Positions 32,579 through 34,135 of a stretch of 34,135 nucleotides of DNA are shown in pieces; the first letter of the stretch is position 1; the number at the start of each line of letters is the position of its first letter. Made by a program: the position numbers and the translations under genes. The stretch is from Candidatus Nanopelagicales bacterium (GTDB taxonomy: Bacteria; Actinomycetota; Actinomycetes; S36-B12). The stretch covers positions 33,046 through 67,180 of the forward strand of contig JABAYF010000015.1 in assembly GCA_018609125.1 (NCBI GenBank), read 5' to 3'. The notes below the pieces were generated by a model that saw nothing but the letters and a program-made list of their open reading frames with translations, was not told the origin of the DNA and ran no database searches.

Positions 32579-33322
32579 ATGATTAGCCAGTACTCGCAAG
32601 CCGATTTATACAGCCGCCCACCGTGGCCATTTCGGGGTGCGGAACAAATTTCGTTCGTCTTTGATGCGCACGCGGAGGGGTTGCAGGCACTCATGCCTCC
32701 GGGAGTGACCATTGACCCCACTCCAGAGGGTTATGCCCGATGTGAAACCCGTGTGTGTTGGTACCCCTGGAGTACCTTTGGGCCCTTCCATGAAACCTAT
32801 GTCATCGTTCGTGTGCAGCATCGAGGGGATGTTTATTGGATGTTGCCGTTGATCATGACCGACAGTGATGTGCCCCTCGCCGCAGGTCGGGAGGCGTGGG
32901 GCTACGCCAAGAAACTTGCGGTCATGGACTGGCAGTGGAACGCGCAGACAGCCGGACAGGTGCTGTTCACCATGGAACGGCCGGCCGGTCATCGGTTGCT
33001 GACGGCGACATTTCGTCCAACGCGTCAAGCCGATCCCGCTGAGCGACAGGGTCACCCGGTCATGAGCCATCGGCATCTGGCGGCAGCTGGCGGGGTGAGC
33101 AGCCAATTGGTGGCCCTGGGCGGGACGAAGGCGCTTCACAAGGATGCCGCAGGAAAAGCCCAACTGTGGGCGGGCGAAGGCTCCTTGGACATGTCGTCAG
33201 TATCTAGCGTGGACCCATTTTCGTTGGCACGACCTATCCGGGTTCATCAGGCATTTTGGCAGTGCAGTGACTTCGCTCTGGCTCCCGGTCGTGTCGTGGA
33301 TGATCTCAGTCCGACTCCGTAA
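32579..33322 (+). CDS. Acetoacetate decarboxylase (ADC)-family protein, tandem paralogue
   Basis: A 247-residue protein from the ATG at 32579; an upstream in-frame start lies inside the preceding gene. It shares CWYPW-T-FGP-HE-Y and the DSDVPLAAGREAWGYAKK block with its neighbour. Lys111 is the likely Schiff-base lysine, Lys112 its partner, and Glu72 the HE glutamate. The tandem arrangement suggests duplication followed by divergence, or a hetero-oligomer. It is the last gene of the operon and overlaps the convergent phosphatase gene by 17 bp, with no terminator visible. Confidence 0.87.
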   Translation: MISQYSQADLYSRPPWPFRGAEQISFVFDAHAEGLQALMPPGVTIDPTPEGYARCETRVCWYPWSTFGPFHETYVIVRVQHRGDVYWMLPLIMTDSDVPLAAGREAWGYAKKLAVMDWQWNAQTAGQVLFTMERPAGHRLLTATFRPTRQADPAERQGHPVMSHRHLAAAGGVSSQLVALGGTKALHKDAAGKAQLWAGEGSLDMSSVSSVDPFSLARPIRVHQAFWQCSDFALAPGRVVDDLSPTP

Positions 33323-34043
33323 GCGCCTGTGTAAGAGCCTGCAGGTCGTCGTCACTCACGCCGTGGTCGGTGAGGTACTGACGAACGCCACCGTAGATAT
33401 CTTGCACGGCAGCAAGGAATCTGCTCATGTAGACCGGATCCGTTAGGTGTGCCTCCGGAGGTAACCGGTCGATGGAATCACCGTAGGATTTCATTGACCG
33501 TAGTTGGTTCATGACCTGCGGAATGCGATCTGCATTGCGCGCGTACTCCTCGGCAATGACGTCATCGGGCACTCCGACCGCGGACAAGACGACGGCGACT
33601 GCGACCCCTGTTCGGTCTTTTCCTGCCGCACAGTGGATCACTGCCGGAACACCACCAGTTGCGCCCAGGACTCTGACGATCTGCGTGACGGAGGTGGGCA
33701 TCGTTCGGAGGTATCCCAGATAGTGCGGCACCATAGGATCCTTGGCCTGCAAAATCGGGGTCGCGTCGTTCGTGACATCTGTTCCGTCTACCCGGAAGGG
33801 CAGATGATGATGGTCGGGTATGGATGATCCAGGAAAACCGAATCCTTCAGTCTCCACCTCATATGGCAAGCGCAGATCAATGATAGTACTGATGCCGATT
33901 GTAGCAACAAGAAAATCAACGTCTTGCTGGGTCAGGAACTGCAGGGTGTCGCTGCGAAAGAGTCGACCAGGAGCGATCGTTGATCCATTTTCGGTGGGTA
34001 GTTTCGAGACTTCGCGGAAGTTAAGCCCACCTTCAAGCTGCAT
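33306..34043 (-). CDS. Tyrosine-phosphatase-like protein (Y_phosphatase3 family)
   Basis: A 245-residue protein with the signature HCAAGKDRTG, Cys138 nucleophile and Arg144. The N-terminus has NFREVSKLP and LFRSDTLQFL, and the C-terminus a long helical tail. It is a clear relative of the protein at 325-1083 and shows the same helix YARNADRIPQVMNQL versus YLASEQNNDRVNDMLRR pattern. Its ATG shares one base with the stop of the upstream SDR, so the two are coupled. No signal peptide is visible. Substrate unknown; the repeated linkage to reductase and dehydrogenase genes suggests a metabolic rather than purely signalling role. Confidence 0.85.
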   Translation of the reverse strand: MQLEGGLNFREVSKLPTENGSTIAPGRLFRSDTLQFLTQQDVDFLVATIGISTIIDLRLPYEVETEGFGFPGSSIPDHHHLPFRVDGTDVTNDATPILQAKDPMVPHYLGYLRTMPTSVTQIVRVLGATGGVPAVIHCAAGKDRTGVAVAVVLSAVGVPDDVIAEEYARNADRIPQVMNQLRSMKSYGDSIDRLPPEAHLTDPVYMSRFLAAVQDIYGGVRQYLTDHGVSDDDLQALTQALTESD

Positions 34044-34135
34044 CAGCCGGGGAAAGAACGTGCCGTGCAGCCACCGTCGACGACCAGGTTTGCTCCGTTG
34101 CAGTACGAGGAGTCATCCGAGGCGAAGAATGCGTT
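34043..34135 (-). CDS. SDR family oxidoreductase, C-terminal 30 residues, cut by window edge
   Basis: The minus-strand frame is open from the right edge to a TGA at 34043-34045 and translates to the end of a short-chain dehydrogenase: NAFFASDDSSYCNGANLVV followed by DGGCTARSFPG. The NG-x-x-L-V-V-DGG pattern is the standard C-terminal motif of FabG-like SDRs. The catalytic part lies outside the window. It directly precedes the phosphatase gene, sharing one base with its ATG. Confidence 0.85.
   Translation of the reverse strand, partial: NAFFASDDSSYCNGANLVVDGGCTARSFPG

Overview
The window looks like a chromosomal catabolic locus from an actinobacterium (Actinomycetota), probably an environmental lineage of moderate-to-high GC. 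The evidence is the mix of an F420-type luciferase-like oxidoreductase, a TetR regulator with a KstR2-like C-terminus, a short PPDK-like protein of actinobacterial type, many FadE/FabG-like enzymes, and compact operons whose genes overlap by ATGA or GTGA. No rRNA, tRNA, CRISPR array, transposase or phage gene was seen. Genes cover nearly all the sequence; no gene-free stretch exceeds about 260 bases.

Layout. (A) 1-2428, minus: acetoacetate decarboxylase (ADC)-like protein, AhpD/CMD-like protein, tyrosine-phosphatase-like protein, and a medium-chain reductase cut by the left edge. (B) 2630-3112, plus: a DUF3237 protein. (C) 3107-8328, minus: acyl-CoA dehydrogenase, SDR, medium-chain reductase, thiolase, LLM oxidoreductase. 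(D) 8465-15572, plus: an ACAD10/11-type dehydrogenase, TetR regulator, HAD phosphatase, a 205-aa helical protein, a PPDK-like protein without a PEP/pyruvate barrel, a second HAD protein and an amidase, ended by a strong bidirectional terminator at 15588-15627. (E) 15641-17910, minus: a free-standing phosphohistidine 'mobile' domain protein and a 516-aa partner I do not recognise. (F) 18168-19710, plus: two SDRs, the second with an enoyl-reductase-like YX6K motif. (G) 19724-24752, minus: GntR/FCD regulator, SCP-x-type thiolase, acyl-CoA ligase and a carboxyltransferase-like protein. (H) 24941-33322, plus: BCCP, biotin carboxylase, a second carboxyltransferase-like protein, acyl-CoA ligase, thiolase, SDR and two tandem ADC-like proteins. 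(I) 33306-34135, minus: a second tyrosine-phosphatase-like protein and the C-terminus of an SDR cut by the right edge.

How it may fit together. The CoA ligases, acyl-CoA dehydrogenases, SDRs and thiolases form a beta-oxidation-like core. Two less usual chemistries are added: biotin-dependent carboxylation combined with ADC-type decarboxylation, and ATP-driven phosphohistidine chemistry (two separate mobile-domain systems plus HAD proteins). The carboxyltransferase-like proteins lack residues that are hallmarks of pyruvate carboxylase, and the 516/232-aa pair has no obvious nucleotide-binding domain. These are the best candidates for undescribed biochemistry. A near-identical 21-bp element in two divergent promoters (18099-18119 and 24849-24869) suggests that units E to H are co-regulated. 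The substrate cannot be deduced from sequence alone; a ketone, branched or hydroxylated carboxylic acid is a guess.
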